Below, piece after piece: positions 23,560-31,731 of a DNA stretch of 64,000 bases (its first letter is position 1; every line of letters starts with the position of its first letter). The stretch is from contig JAFLKK010000005.1 of assembly GCA_019163375.1 (NCBI GenBank), forward strand, positions 35,511-99,510. The letters are read 5' to 3'. The DNA is from Paludibacter sp. (GTDB lineage Bacteria; Bacteroidota; Bacteroidia; Bacteroidales; Paludibacteraceae). The notes beneath the pieces are model-generated. The model saw only the letters and a list, made by a program, of their open reading frames with translations. It made no database searches and was not told the origin of the DNA. A program made the position numbers and the translations under genes.

Positions 23560-24234
23560 ATGGATTTTAAAACTACTTTGAGTAAAGTGCTTGAATTAAA
23601 GCAAATTACTCCTTACAGGATAGGTAAGGATACTAGTGTTTCAAAGCAATCTGTTATGAATTACATGTCAGGTAAATCAATTCCAAGTGGAGATGCTTTA
23701 AAAGAATTGGCAGATTATTTAAATGTTACAACTGATTATTTGATAGGAAATAGTAGTTCTAATGACGTAGATTCTAGTATGTCTTTTATGGAAAAAAACA
23801 ATGCATTTCCATCTAAACCACATGTAGATTCTACTTATGCAGATTGTGGAAAGCCGGGTGGTTTTAGTTTATGTGTAAAAAAAGAAGAGTGTGAGATGAT
23901 TTCGTTACCATTTTTGAAAGATTATGATTTCTCTATTACGGCTTCAGGCCAAAGTATGATAAATAGAACTGATACCAGTAGATCAATTAGAAGTGGAGAT
24001 ATTGTAGCTTGTAAATTGGTAAAATCAAGAACTCATGTAAGGTTTGGAGAAGTGTATGCTTTGTCAACTGTTGATGGGTTTACAATTAAAAAGGTAGTCG
24101 AATCAAATATGGAAGGTTGCATTAGATGTGAATCTTTTAATGTGGAGGATGGCTTTACACCTTTCGATATTCCAACTAATGAAATATTTGATTGGGCTTT
24201 TGTTATTGGTGTTGCAAGTATAAATAAATGGTAA
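23560..24234 (+). CDS. CI/LexA-like lysogeny repressor with S24 peptidase domain
   Basis: This 224-residue protein has an N-terminal XRE helix-turn-helix (about 10-60, with KDTSVSKQSVMNYMSGKS) and a C-terminal LexA/S24 domain. The catalytic Ser is S132 in SGQSM and the Lys is K177 in FTIKKV. A likely self-cleavage point is C96-G97 in ADCGKPGG, using Cys-Gly instead of the common Ala-Gly. RecA-stimulated cleavage would induce the prophage after DNA damage. It is the only early-side gene on the plus strand and faces two operators. It is followed 4 bases later by a membrane protein gene. Confidence 0.9.
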   Translation: MDFKTTLSKVLELKQITPYRIGKDTSVSKQSVMNYMSGKSIPSGDALKELADYLNVTTDYLIGNSSSNDVDSSMSFMEKNNAFPSKPHVDSTYADCGKPGGFSLCVKKEECEMISLPFLKDYDFSITASGQSMINRTDTSRSIRSGDIVACKLVKSRTHVRFGEVYALSTVDGFTIKKVVESNMEGCIRCESFNVEDGFTPFDIPTNEIFDWAFVIGVASINKW

Positions 24235-24238
24235 GATT

Positions 24239-24736
24239 ATGAATATTACAATAAGTATAATTTTGACGGTTGTAATTTTATTTTTTATAAACAGTTGGTT
24301 TTTTAAAAAGAAGTTAAACCCAATAAATTCTATACGATTTGATGGCTGTATGGGTTTTAGAATAGGTGATAGTCGTAGTCTTGTGATGTCTCGATTGAAT
24401 CATTTGAATATGTTGTCAGAAGATGAAAAGGGAGATATTGAAATAAGTAATAGATTTAAACTTAGTGTAGATTCCATAACTACTTCAACTGGATTGTTCA
24501 ACAATATAAAAAGTGTAAATTTTACTTTTGAAGATGAGTGTTTGAAGTCGATTTTTATACCAATAAATTCAGAACAATCAGATAGCAGTACTGTGGTTAA
24601 TTATTTATTAAAACTAATGTCTAGTAGGCTAGGAAAATGTACATTTGAATTTGAAAATAATACTGTTTGGAGAGTTAAAAATAGAACTATCTCTTTGACT
24701 AAAAACATGGCAGATGCCTACATAAGCATTAATTAA
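24239..24736 (+). CDS. membrane-anchored protein co-expressed with the repressor
   Basis: This 165-residue protein has an N-terminal hydrophobic segment (about 4-22) followed by KKK, giving a single anchor, and a soluble domain with GFRIGDSRSLVMSRLN that looks like small bacterial secreted or periplasmic domains. The positive residues after the anchor suggest a cytoplasmic body. It lies 4 bases after the repressor stop, so it would be made in the lysogen. That position is typical of superinfection-exclusion or lysogenic-conversion genes; the role is inferred from context only. Confidence 0.55.
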   Translation: MNITISIILTVVILFFINSWFFKKKLNPINSIRFDGCMGFRIGDSRSLVMSRLNHLNMLSEDEKGDIEISNRFKLSVDSITTSTGLFNNIKSVNFTFEDECLKSIFIPINSEQSDSSTVVNYLLKLMSSRLGKCTFEFENNTVWRVKNRTISLTKNMADAYISIN

Positions 24737-24743
24737 CATATTG

Positions 24744-24768
24744 TTGTTTCGAAATTGTTTCGAAACAA
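24744..24768. repeat. tandem repeat with palindrome near the attachment site
   Basis: TTGTTTCGAAA occurs twice in tandem (24744-24754 and 24755-24765). The second copy extends to a perfect 14-bp palindrome, TTGTTTCGAAACAA (24755-24768). It lies 50 bases from the tRNA fragment and just after the membrane gene. It may be an arm-type integrase or excisionase site or a transcript end. Confidence 0.5.
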
Positions 24769-24818
24769 AGTATTGTTATGTCGTAATAGTTTATAAATAA
24801 GTCCTTTAAATGTGTTGT

Positions 24819-24868
24819 GCACCTGCTTTGGGAGCAGGGGGTCGTGGGTTCGAATCCCGCTACCCCGA
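24819..24868 (+). other. right attachment site: 3' half of tRNA-Pro(UGG)
   Basis: The sequence contains the anticodon arm with loop TTTGGGA (anticodon TGG), variable region, T arm GGGTTCGAATCCC and the acceptor 3' strand TACCCCG plus discriminator A. The acceptor 5' strand and D arm are absent upstream. This is the remnant left when an element integrates into a tRNA gene and supplies its own 3' end at the other junction. The terminator at 24872 belongs to the original tRNA, so the host side is to the right and the restored tRNA should lie at the left prophage end, outside the window. Confidence 0.8.
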
Positions 24869-24871
24869 CAG

Positions 24872-24909
24872 AAAAAGGATTTACCGTTTATTCGGTAGAT
24901 CCTTTTTTC
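24872..24909 (+). terminator. terminator of the interrupted tRNA-Pro
   Basis: AAAAAGGAT and TACCG pair with CGGTA and ATCCTTTTT, and a T run follows. It lies 3 bases after the tRNA fragment. Confidence 0.75.
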
Positions 24910-24960
24910 TTTTTTAAGAAAAAAAAACATTCATATAAAGAGAGTGTTCAAAAATTAATC

Positions 24961-24968
24961 TATCTTTG
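24961..24968 (+). promoter_or_regulatory. -7 element for the acidic protein gene
   Basis: TATCTTTG matches TAnnTTTG and lies 47 bases before the ATG at 25015. The -33 region is not a clear TTTG. This is the first host promoter right of the prophage. Confidence 0.5.
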
Positions 24969-25014
24969 AACAATAAATACGGTTAGCACAGAAACAAACT
25001 AAAAAATATACATT

Positions 25015-25353
25015 ATGAAAACTCAAGAAGACGATTTGTTAGAATATGACGAAGATGATGCAGTTGCATTTATTCTCGATTTCATCCCTGCGGAGGCAAA
25101 AGAAAGAATCTCTGATGATAAGATTGAATATGTACTCGACGTGGTTTATGAGTATTATGATGAAAAAGGTTTGATTGATGAAGATTCGACCGAAGAGGCT
25201 AGTATCGACGAAGAAGATATGTTTAAATACATTCTGAAATGTTCGAAAAAGGACAAAATGGATATTCAGGAAGAAGATGTTCAACTTATCTTAGATGGTG
25301 AGTTTGAGTATGGTAAATCATTGGGAATTTATCGCGACGAAGAAGAAGAATAG
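25015..25353 (+). CDS. acidic protein of unknown function
   Basis: This 112-residue, very acidic helical protein has more than a third Asp and Glu and ends in a run of Glu. Two similar helical halves are suggested by repeated DDK/EED...YVLD and EEDVQLILDGE patterns. It has its own promoter-like element and terminator and lies just inside the host side of the attachment site. I do not recognise a function. Confidence 0.65.
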   Translation: MKTQEDDLLEYDEDDAVAFILDFIPAEAKERISDDKIEYVLDVVYEYYDEKGLIDEDSTEEASIDEEDMFKYILKCSKKDKMDIQEEDVQLILDGEFEYGKSLGIYRDEEEE

Positions 25354-25390
25354 GACTTCTTGTATTTACGTAACTGAATAATTTAAATAA

Positions 25391-25429
25391 AAAACACCAA
25401 GCTTGTACATTATTGCGTGGTGTTTTTTA
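25391..25429 (+). terminator. terminator after the acidic protein gene
   Basis: AAAACACCA pairs with TGGTGTTTT, followed by further T. It lies between the acidic protein gene and the glycosyltransferase gene. Confidence 0.7.
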
Positions 25430-25480
25430 TTTGTAATATATAACAAGAGTGATCTATGTTATTGCATATTAAAGATATAT

Positions 25481-26503
25481 ATGACTACAGCTATTGTTAT
25501 TCTTAATTGGAATGGAGAAAAATATCTTCAGCAATTTCTTCCAATTCTGACTAAATATACCCCTGATACAGATGTTGAAATAATTGTTGCAGACAATGCA
25601 TCAACCGATTCGTCGTTGCAGGTAATGAAGGACTATTTTCCTGCTATACGAACCATCGTGTTGGATAGAAATTATGGTTTTGCCGGAGGTTATAACAAGG
25701 CGTTGGAACAAGTTGAGGCGGATTATTTTGTTTTGTTGAACTCGGATGTTGAGGTAACTGACAATTGGTTGTCGCCTTTGCTGAATTTCATGAACGAAAA
25801 TGAAAATGTCGCTGCATGTCAGCCTAAAATTCGTTCGTATTTTAATAGAACTTCTTTTGAGCATGCGGGGGCAAGTGGTGGTTTTATCGATCAATATGGA
25901 TTTCCGTTTTGCAGAGGAAGAGTATTCGGTGTTGTGGAGGAAGATAAAGGTCAATATGAAGATAATATCGATGTTTTTTGGGCTACAGGTGCATGCTTGA
26001 TGGTGAGGTCAAAGGTGTTTTGGAAAGTGGGAGCTCTTGATAATGAATTTTTTGCTCACATGGAAGAAATTGACTTATGCTGGCGACTGAAAAGTAGAGG
26101 CTATAGAGTGATGTGCGTACCCGGAAGTATTGTTTATCACATTGGTGGAGGAACCTTACATGTTGATAGTCCACATAAAATTTATCTCAACTTCAGAAAT
26201 AATTTATTGCTGTTGTATAAAAATTTGCCAACGGATTTGTTGAGAAGGACGATGTTTTGGCGTCGTTTTTTTGATTATTCTGCTGCTTTTCAATTTATTT
26301 TGACGGGTAAATTTCAAAATGCGAAAAGTATATTTCGGGCAAGGAGTGATTATAAGAAAATGCTACCGGATTTTTTCGAAAAAAGGAATGAAAATATACT
26401 TTATTCTACCAATCTCAATATTGCAGAAATATATCTTGACAGTATTGTTTTTAGTTACTTTCTTAAGAATAAAAGAACGTATAACTCTTTAAAAAATAAA
26501 TGA
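25481..26503 (+). CDS. family 2 glycosyltransferase
   Basis: The upstream frame opens at 25403, inside the terminator, so I use the ATG at 25481 (340 residues), where the conserved domain starts. The GT-A fold is clear: AIVILNWNGE at the N-terminus, IVADNASTDSS (about 39-49) and NSDVEV, where the first two acidic residues bind the nucleotide-sugar and metal. The family-typical segment ATGACLMVRS and HMEEIDLCWR follow. Such rhamnosyltransferase-like enzymes build surface polysaccharide or lipid-linked glycans in the cytoplasm. It stands alone, so the acceptor is unknown. Confidence 0.85.
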   Translation: MTTAIVILNWNGEKYLQQFLPILTKYTPDTDVEIIVADNASTDSSLQVMKDYFPAIRTIVLDRNYGFAGGYNKALEQVEADYFVLLNSDVEVTDNWLSPLLNFMNENENVAACQPKIRSYFNRTSFEHAGASGGFIDQYGFPFCRGRVFGVVEEDKGQYEDNIDVFWATGACLMVRSKVFWKVGALDNEFFAHMEEIDLCWRLKSRGYRVMCVPGSIVYHIGGGTLHVDSPHKIYLNFRNNLLLLYKNLPTDLLRRTMFWRRFFDYSAAFQFILTGKFQNAKSIFRARSDYKKMLPDFFEKRNENILYSTNLNIAEIYLDSIVFSYFLKNKRTYNSLKNK

Positions 26504-26517
26504 TAATTAAAATATAG

Positions 26518-26563
26518 AAACACAAAAAATGCGAATCAGCAATGATTCGCATTTTTTGTGTTT
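26518..26563. terminator. bidirectional terminator, 21-bp stem
   Basis: A perfect 21-bp stem (26518-26538 with 26543-26563) encloses the loop GCAA and has T runs on both strands. It closes the glycosyltransferase gene on the plus strand and nrdJ on the minus strand. Confidence 0.9.
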
Positions 26564-26577
26564 AAGAGTGCTTATAA

Positions 26578-29145
26578 TTATCCACAACGTGAATATCCGC
26601 AGTTTTTACAAGATAAACAACCTTCTTGGTACACCAAGGTTTTTTGACCGCATTCAGGACAAGGTTTTTCATTGATCTGAGTTCCATCAGGGATGTATTT
26701 CTTCAATGCACGTTCAACTCCTACTTTCCATGTATTGATAGATTCGTTGTCGAGCTGAAGTCCGGAAACTAATTTTATTACCTGATCAATTGGCATTCCA
26801 TAACGCAATACTCCCGAAATTAATTTGGCATAGTTCCAGAATTCCTTATCGAATTTATGCGAAAGACCTTCTACAGTAGTTTTATAACCGCGTTTATTTG
26901 CAAATTGGAAGTCATAACGTTTATTTCCGTTTTCATCGGACGTTTTAATGATTTTTCCTTCGGTAACTGTTTTTGGAAGCAGGATCCCTTCTTCATCATC
27001 GGCCAATCCGGTGAAAATTTCGTAAGGACGACCGTTTGATAATCCTACAAATGCAATCCATTTATCTTTAGCATTTTGGAATCGAACCACATCACATTCC
27101 AGCTCTTTTGGACGTGTAAGGTAATTTTCTTCGTAGCAGAAGCAATTTTCTTTTTTCTTTTCTTCTTTTTCTTCTTTTTTCTCCTCAACGGCAATCAATA
27201 CGCCGGCACGTGAACCATCGCGATATACCGTTACGCCTTTACAGCCACAACGCCATGCTTCTTCGTATAGCTTACCTACAAGTTCCTCAGTGGCATCGCT
27301 AGGTAGATTGATGGTTACGCTAATGGAGTGGTCCACCCATTTCTGGATACGTCCTTGCATTTGCACTTTTTTCAACCAGTCTACATCGTTCGCAGTTGCT
27401 TTGTAGTAAGGCGATTTAGTAACCATCTCGTCAACTTCTTCCTTCGTGTATTTTACATCAATAGGATAGCCGTTGGCTGTCATCCATGTTTCGAATTTAT
27501 GGTGGAAAACAATGTATTCTTCCCATGAATCACCATTCTCATCTACGAAATCAACGCGAACGTTCTTGTCGTTAGGGTTAACCTTGCGTCTTCGCGTATA
27601 AACAGGCATAAATACCGGTTCAACACCCGAAGTTGTTTGGGTCATGATGCTGGTGGTTCCGGTAGGAGCGATGGTTAAACAGGCGATGTTTCGACGGCCA
27701 TATTTCACCATGTCATCGTACAATTTAGGATCTGCTTCGCGTAAACGTTGGATATACGGATTGTTTTCTTCGCGTTTTGCATCGTATACATTGAAAGCTC
27801 CACGTTCTTTAGCCATAGTTACCGATGAACGGTAAGCAGCTAAAGCAACAGCTTTGTGTACTTTCTCTGAAAAGTCAGTAGCTTCATCGGTACCGTAACG
27901 GAATCCCATACCGGCTAACATGTCGCCTTCGGCTGTGGTACCAACACCTGTACGACGTCCTTGTGAAGTTTTGATCTTGATTTTCTCCCAAAGTTGGAAT
28001 TCGGTTCTTTTGATTACGTCATCTTCTGGGTCAGTTTGGATTTTTTCAATAATCTTCTCGATTTTTTCCATTTCCAGGTCGATGATATCGTCCATGATAC
28101 GTTGAGCCAGACCAACATGTTTTTCGAACAATTCGAAATCAAAGCTTGCTTCCGGTGTAAATGGATTGTTGATATACGAATAAAGATTGATGGCCAATAA
28201 ACGACAACTATCGTAAGGACAAAGTGGAATTTCGCCGCAAGGGTTTGTTGAAACCGTTTTGTAACCTAAGTCGGCATAGCAATCCGGAACAGATTCACGA
28301 ATGATAGTGTCCCAGAACAGGATACCAGGCTCAGCCGACTTCCATGCGTTGTGCACGATTTTTTTCCAGATAGAATTGGCGTCAACCTGCTTTGTGTACC
28401 AAGGCTCATTAGAATTGATAGGATATTGTTGAGTAAATGGCTCATTATTTATGGCCGCACTCATAAAGTCATCGTGCAGTTTAACAGAGACGTTTGCGCC
28501 TGTCACTTTTCCCGATTCCATTTTAGCATCAATAAATGATTCTGAATCAGGATGTTTTATAGATACACTTAGCATTAATGCACCACGACGACCGTCCTGA
28601 GCTACTTCGCGGGTAGAATTTGAATATCGCTCCATAAACGGAACAATACCGGTAGACGTCAGGGCTGAGTTTTTTACAGGTGATCCTTTTGGACGAATGT
28701 GTGACAAATCATGTCCAACACCACCACGACGTTTCATAAGTTGTACTTGTTCTTCGTCAATTTTTATGATAGCACCGTATGAATCTGAATCGGAGTCGAA
28801 TCCAATAACAAAGCAATTTGAAAGCGATGCTACTTGAAAGCTGTTGCCAATTCCAGTCATAGGACTTCCTTGGGGTACGATATATTTAAATCCTTTGAAT
28901 AGATCAAATAGTTCGTCCTCGCTCAGAGGATTTGGATATTTCTTTTCAATTCGGGCGATTTCACTCGCCAAACGGCGATGCATATCGTCGGGAGTTAGTT
29001 CATACGTGTTACCGTACGAATCTTTTAATGCGTATTTGGTTGCCCAAACTTTGGTGGCTAAATCGTCACCTTTGAAATACTCCAATGAAGCTTTCTTTAT
29101 CTCTTCCGGAGTGTAGGTTTTAGTTTCTTTTTCAAATAAATCCAT
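26578..29145 (-). CDS. nrdJ: adenosylcobalamin-dependent ribonucleotide reductase (class II)
   Basis: This 855-residue protein reduces ribonucleotides to deoxyribonucleotides using coenzyme B12 rather than a tyrosyl or glycyl radical. Visible features are the active-site motif NPCGEIPL, the loop SNCFVIGFDSDSDS, and RRGGVGHDLSHIRP with the thiyl-radical region. A Lys/Glu insertion precedes a C-terminal zinc-ribbon with CPECG and CLSCKNCGYSRCG ending at the last residue. The Cys pairs reshuttle electrons. It works with or without oxygen and supports DNA synthesis. It is monocistronic with a strong shared terminator; no B12 riboswitch is evident. Confidence 0.92.
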   Translation of the reverse strand: MDLFEKETKTYTPEEIKKASLEYFKGDDLATKVWATKYALKDSYGNTYELTPDDMHRRLASEIARIEKKYPNPLSEDELFDLFKGFKYIVPQGSPMTGIGNSFQVASLSNCFVIGFDSDSDSYGAIIKIDEEQVQLMKRRGGVGHDLSHIRPKGSPVKNSALTSTGIVPFMERYSNSTREVAQDGRRGALMLSVSIKHPDSESFIDAKMESGKVTGANVSVKLHDDFMSAAINNEPFTQQYPINSNEPWYTKQVDANSIWKKIVHNAWKSAEPGILFWDTIIRESVPDCYADLGYKTVSTNPCGEIPLCPYDSCRLLAINLYSYINNPFTPEASFDFELFEKHVGLAQRIMDDIIDLEMEKIEKIIEKIQTDPEDDVIKRTEFQLWEKIKIKTSQGRRTGVGTTAEGDMLAGMGFRYGTDEATDFSEKVHKAVALAAYRSSVTMAKERGAFNVYDAKREENNPYIQRLREADPKLYDDMVKYGRRNIACLTIAPTGTTSIMTQTTSGVEPVFMPVYTRRRKVNPNDKNVRVDFVDENGDSWEEYIVFHHKFETWMTANGYPIDVKYTKEEVDEMVTKSPYYKATANDVDWLKKVQMQGRIQKWVDHSISVTINLPSDATEELVGKLYEEAWRCGCKGVTVYRDGSRAGVLIAVEEKKEEKEEKKKENCFCYEENYLTRPKELECDVVRFQNAKDKWIAFVGLSNGRPYEIFTGLADDEEGILLPKTVTEGKIIKTSDENGNKRYDFQFANKRGYKTTVEGLSHKFDKEFWNYAKLISGVLRYGMPIDQVIKLVSGLQLDNESINTWKVGVERALKKYIPDGTQINEKPCPECGQKTLVYQEGCLSCKNCGYSRCG

Positions 29146-29263
29146 AATAAGATTAAAATAAGTAAATTAAGTTAGTGAGTGCTTCTCAAATATTAGACTA
29201 CAATGTTAGGTATTTATTATTTAATTACCAATTATATTTTATAGTTTTTGATAATAAATATAT

Positions 29264-29342
29264 AAAGTTTTCCAAAATAATTTATAAATATCTATCAATT
29301 AGATAGATAATTTTTTCATTATGGGAAAAAGTTTTCCAAAAT
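29264..29342. repeat. 15-bp direct repeat in the nrdJ upstream region
   Basis: AAAGTTTTCCAAAAT occurs at 29264-29278 and again at 29328-29342. Between and around them are ATCTATC/GATAGAT (29289-29307) and GGAAAA/TTTTCC (29324-29336). The region from 29146 to 29439 has no gene and lies between nrdJ and recF, both on the minus strand. The repeats may bind a regulator of nrdJ; they do not resemble the NrdR box I know. Confidence 0.45.
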
Positions 29343-29439
29343 GATTTTTGTAATTTAGAAAGGGTTGATGTTAATGGGAAATTGTCAGGTGCTTTGTAAG
29401 AAAGCTAGTGCGTGGATATAAACAACAAAATGAAAGGAG

Positions 29440-30531
29440 TTATTGCGATATTTCTCCATTTTCGACCTTGAAAATGGTTGCGTTCTGTCCTAATTGTTCA
29501 AGAATTAAATCTAAATGCTCACGGTTGGTGTCAGTAATAAAAATTTGTCCGAAAGTTTCGCCCGAAACTAATTCTACAATTTGCTTCACTCTGTTCGAAT
29601 CTAGTTTATCAAAAATGTCATCGAGCAATAGTAATGGTGAGATTTCGTGTGTCCGTTGTAGAAAATTGAATTGAGCCAATTTTAGCGAAATAAGATAGGT
29701 TTTGTTTTGACCTTGTGATCCGACGCGTTTAATTGGATAACCGTCGAGGAGCATTTCCAGCTCATCTTTATGAATACCCTGGGTAGTGTAACCGAGCATT
29801 TTATCGCGGTCGCGAGTGGCAAGCATTCTGTCTTTAATATTATGCTCATCATGCTGAGAATGGTAGCTCAGACTTATTTGCTCATTCCCACCGGATATTT
29901 TTGCATAAAAATTTTGGAAGATGGGAATAAATTCGTCAATAAATAGTTTGCGTTGTTCATATATATAATTGCCATGCGAAGCCATTTGCTCTTCCCAAAT
30001 ATCAAATAATGAGTCGTCAACAGGAGTTTCAAGTTTTAATAATGCATTTCGTTGTTTCAATGCATTATTATATTGTAATAGCTGATTGAGGTAGCTTTTA
30101 TTGTATTGAGAAATAACACCATCGATGAATTTTCTGCGCTCTTCGCTTCCTTCCGAAATAAGTACCGAGTCATCGGGTGAAACAAGAACCAGCGGCAGTA
30201 GGCCAATATGATCAGATAAGCGTTCGTATTCTTTTTTATTCCGCTTGAATTGCTTTTTCTGTCTGTGTTTCATTCCGCAATAGATTTCTTCCAGCGAATC
30301 GCCGACTTCATACTTGCCCTGAATTAAAAAGAATTCGGAATGATGAAGTATGTTCTGCGAATCGATAGAGTTAGAATGACTCTTGCAAAATGAGAGGTAA
30401 TAGATGGCATCCAAAATATTTGTCTTCCCCATACCATTATTCCCAATAAAGCAATTGATTTTTGGCGAAAAAACCAAATTTGCTTCACGAATATTTTTGT
30501 AATTAAGTATGGATAGGGAATTTAGGCGCAT
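29440..30531 (-). CDS. recF: DNA replication and repair protein RecF
   Basis: This 363-residue SMC-like ATPase has Walker A GNNGMGKT (30-37) after a short beta sheet, a central coiled segment, the ABC-type signature near KRVGSQGQNKT, and Walker B PLLLLDDIFDKLDSNR near the C-terminus. RecF binds DNA at single-strand gaps and helps load RecA through RecOR. Its gene is often near dnaN, but here it stands alone before nrdJ. Confidence 0.93.
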   Translation of the reverse strand: MRLNSLSILNYKNIREANLVFSPKINCFIGNNGMGKTNILDAIYYLSFCKSHSNSIDSQNILHHSEFFLIQGKYEVGDSLEEIYCGMKHRQKKQFKRNKKEYERLSDHIGLLPLVLVSPDDSVLISEGSEERRKFIDGVISQYNKSYLNQLLQYNNALKQRNALLKLETPVDDSLFDIWEEQMASHGNYIYEQRKLFIDEFIPIFQNFYAKISGGNEQISLSYHSQHDEHNIKDRMLATRDRDKMLGYTTQGIHKDELEMLLDGYPIKRVGSQGQNKTYLISLKLAQFNFLQRTHEISPLLLLDDIFDKLDSNRVKQIVELVSGETFGQIFITDTNREHLDLILEQLGQNATIFKVENGEISQ

Positions 30532-30971
30532 GAAATCGAAGTTTTTGTTCTATTGCAAATGTACGGATAAGCCGTGAATAATTGACAATGAAAATTATAA
30601 AATTATTATTAAATTGATATTTAGATGTTTAAGTGTGAATTTGGCTTAGATTGTTCGAAACCCGATTTTTGAAATGTGTAAATATATTTATTTTACATTC
30701 GTTTGAGTTAAACAAAGTGATGGAGGCAAAAATAATGCGATTTATGCTATGAAATCCTTTTTCTTAATTGTAACTTTGTAGCTATTCAATTGGTAAAAAC
30801 CTCATTTTGTATGTAGAGTGTTTTTAGAATTTGACAAGTCGATTATTCTGAATGATAAGTATTTTCTGTTGAGCTTCACTTTGGTGCTTAAGACTGGGAT
30901 ATCTGCGATTCAGAAACGCTATAACTGCCTTATTTGTATTTTTGTTTGATTTATCATTCCTTTAAGTATTT
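30532..30971. other. 440-base intergenic region
   Basis: This is AT-rich DNA between the divergent recF and the M15 peptidase gene. It must hold both promoters; TAACTTTG near 30774 and TATTTTTG near 30940 are possible plus-strand -7 elements without clear -33 partners. I found no RNA gene, repeat or convincing frame. Confidence 0.4.
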
Positions 30972-31613
30972 ATGAACAAGTGTTTTGTTGGTCTCGTGTT
31001 ACTAATGTTTGGTGTGTTGTATTCTTGTAATTCGCCGAAAAAAGATACTAAGGTTGTTCCAAGCGAGGCAAAACAGAAAGTGATTGTAGACTGTGATTAT
31101 ACTTTTGAAGAAGCATTAGCGGGTACAAAGGCACCTAAATCGATACAAAAAGAGCTGACGTTGTTGGATGTGGAGTATTATTCTACCGACGGCAAAGTTC
31201 ATTCGGGTCAGGTGCTGACGAATAAAAAGATAGCGAAGGATGTGAAAAGGATGTTTCGTTTCATGTTTAAAGCCCGTTTTCCGATTGCAAAGGTAATTCC
31301 GGCGGTGAAGTACCACTGGAATGATGATTTGTCGATGCAGGACAATAATACATACAGTTTTTGCTATAGGGATGCCAGTTATTCAAAGCATGCTTTAGGA
31401 ATGGCTATTGACATAAATCCCTTTTTTAATCCGGTACGTTGGAAAACAGGTTACGAGAATCGAAAAAACAAACCTGTAGGAGCAAAATATAATACGTCTG
31501 TAAATGGTACATTTTACGCTTTACATCCTGTAGTAGTGGAGTTTAGGAGGCGTGGATTTCGTTGGGGTCATACCTTTACACGTAACTTTGATGATCATCA
31601 TTTTGAAAAATGA
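30972..31613 (+). CDS. M15-family D,D- or L,D-peptidase lipoprotein
   Basis: This 213-residue protein has a lipoprotein signal ending at the lipobox LYSC (Cys 19). The peptidase core contains SKHALGMAIDINPF, with the metal-binding His and Asp of the SxHxxGxAxD motif, and near the C-terminus WGHTF with the last metal ligand, preceded by the RGFRWG strand. Such zinc enzymes cut peptidoglycan stem peptides. Anchored to the outer or inner membrane, it would act in the periplasm on cell-wall turnover. The C-terminal position of the His fits the Peptidase_M15_4 group. Confidence 0.8.
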   Translation: MNKCFVGLVLLMFGVLYSCNSPKKDTKVVPSEAKQKVIVDCDYTFEEALAGTKAPKSIQKELTLLDVEYYSTDGKVHSGQVLTNKKIAKDVKRMFRFMFKARFPIAKVIPAVKYHWNDDLSMQDNNTYSFCYRDASYSKHALGMAIDINPFFNPVRWKTGYENRKNKPVGAKYNTSVNGTFYALHPVVVEFRRRGFRWGHTFTRNFDDHHFEK

Positions 31614-31642
31614 TAATTATATTGAAAAAATAGGAATAAATC

Positions 31643-31673
31643 TTTCATATTGATATATTTTTTTGTAAATTTG
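31643..31673 (+). promoter_or_regulatory. promoter of the malic enzyme gene
   Basis: TTTC at 31643-31646, a 19-base spacer and TAAATTTG at 31666-31673 match the phylum promoter with one -33 change. The start near 31680 gives a leader of about 50 bases. Confidence 0.6.
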
Positions 31674-31731
31674 CGACAATTCCCCGAAATTGAACTTATC
31701 TAACTTACAATTTATATTTAATACTAAAATT

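Noticed and set aside
1-24868. CRISPR array or retron in the prophage
   Set aside because: No regularly spaced direct repeats and no reverse transcriptase or Cas gene were seen.
24733-24930. 65-residue minus-strand frame over the tRNA-Pro fragment
   Set aside because: Its text GSGIRTHDPLLPKQ is the well-known false translation of the antisense strand of a tRNA gene.
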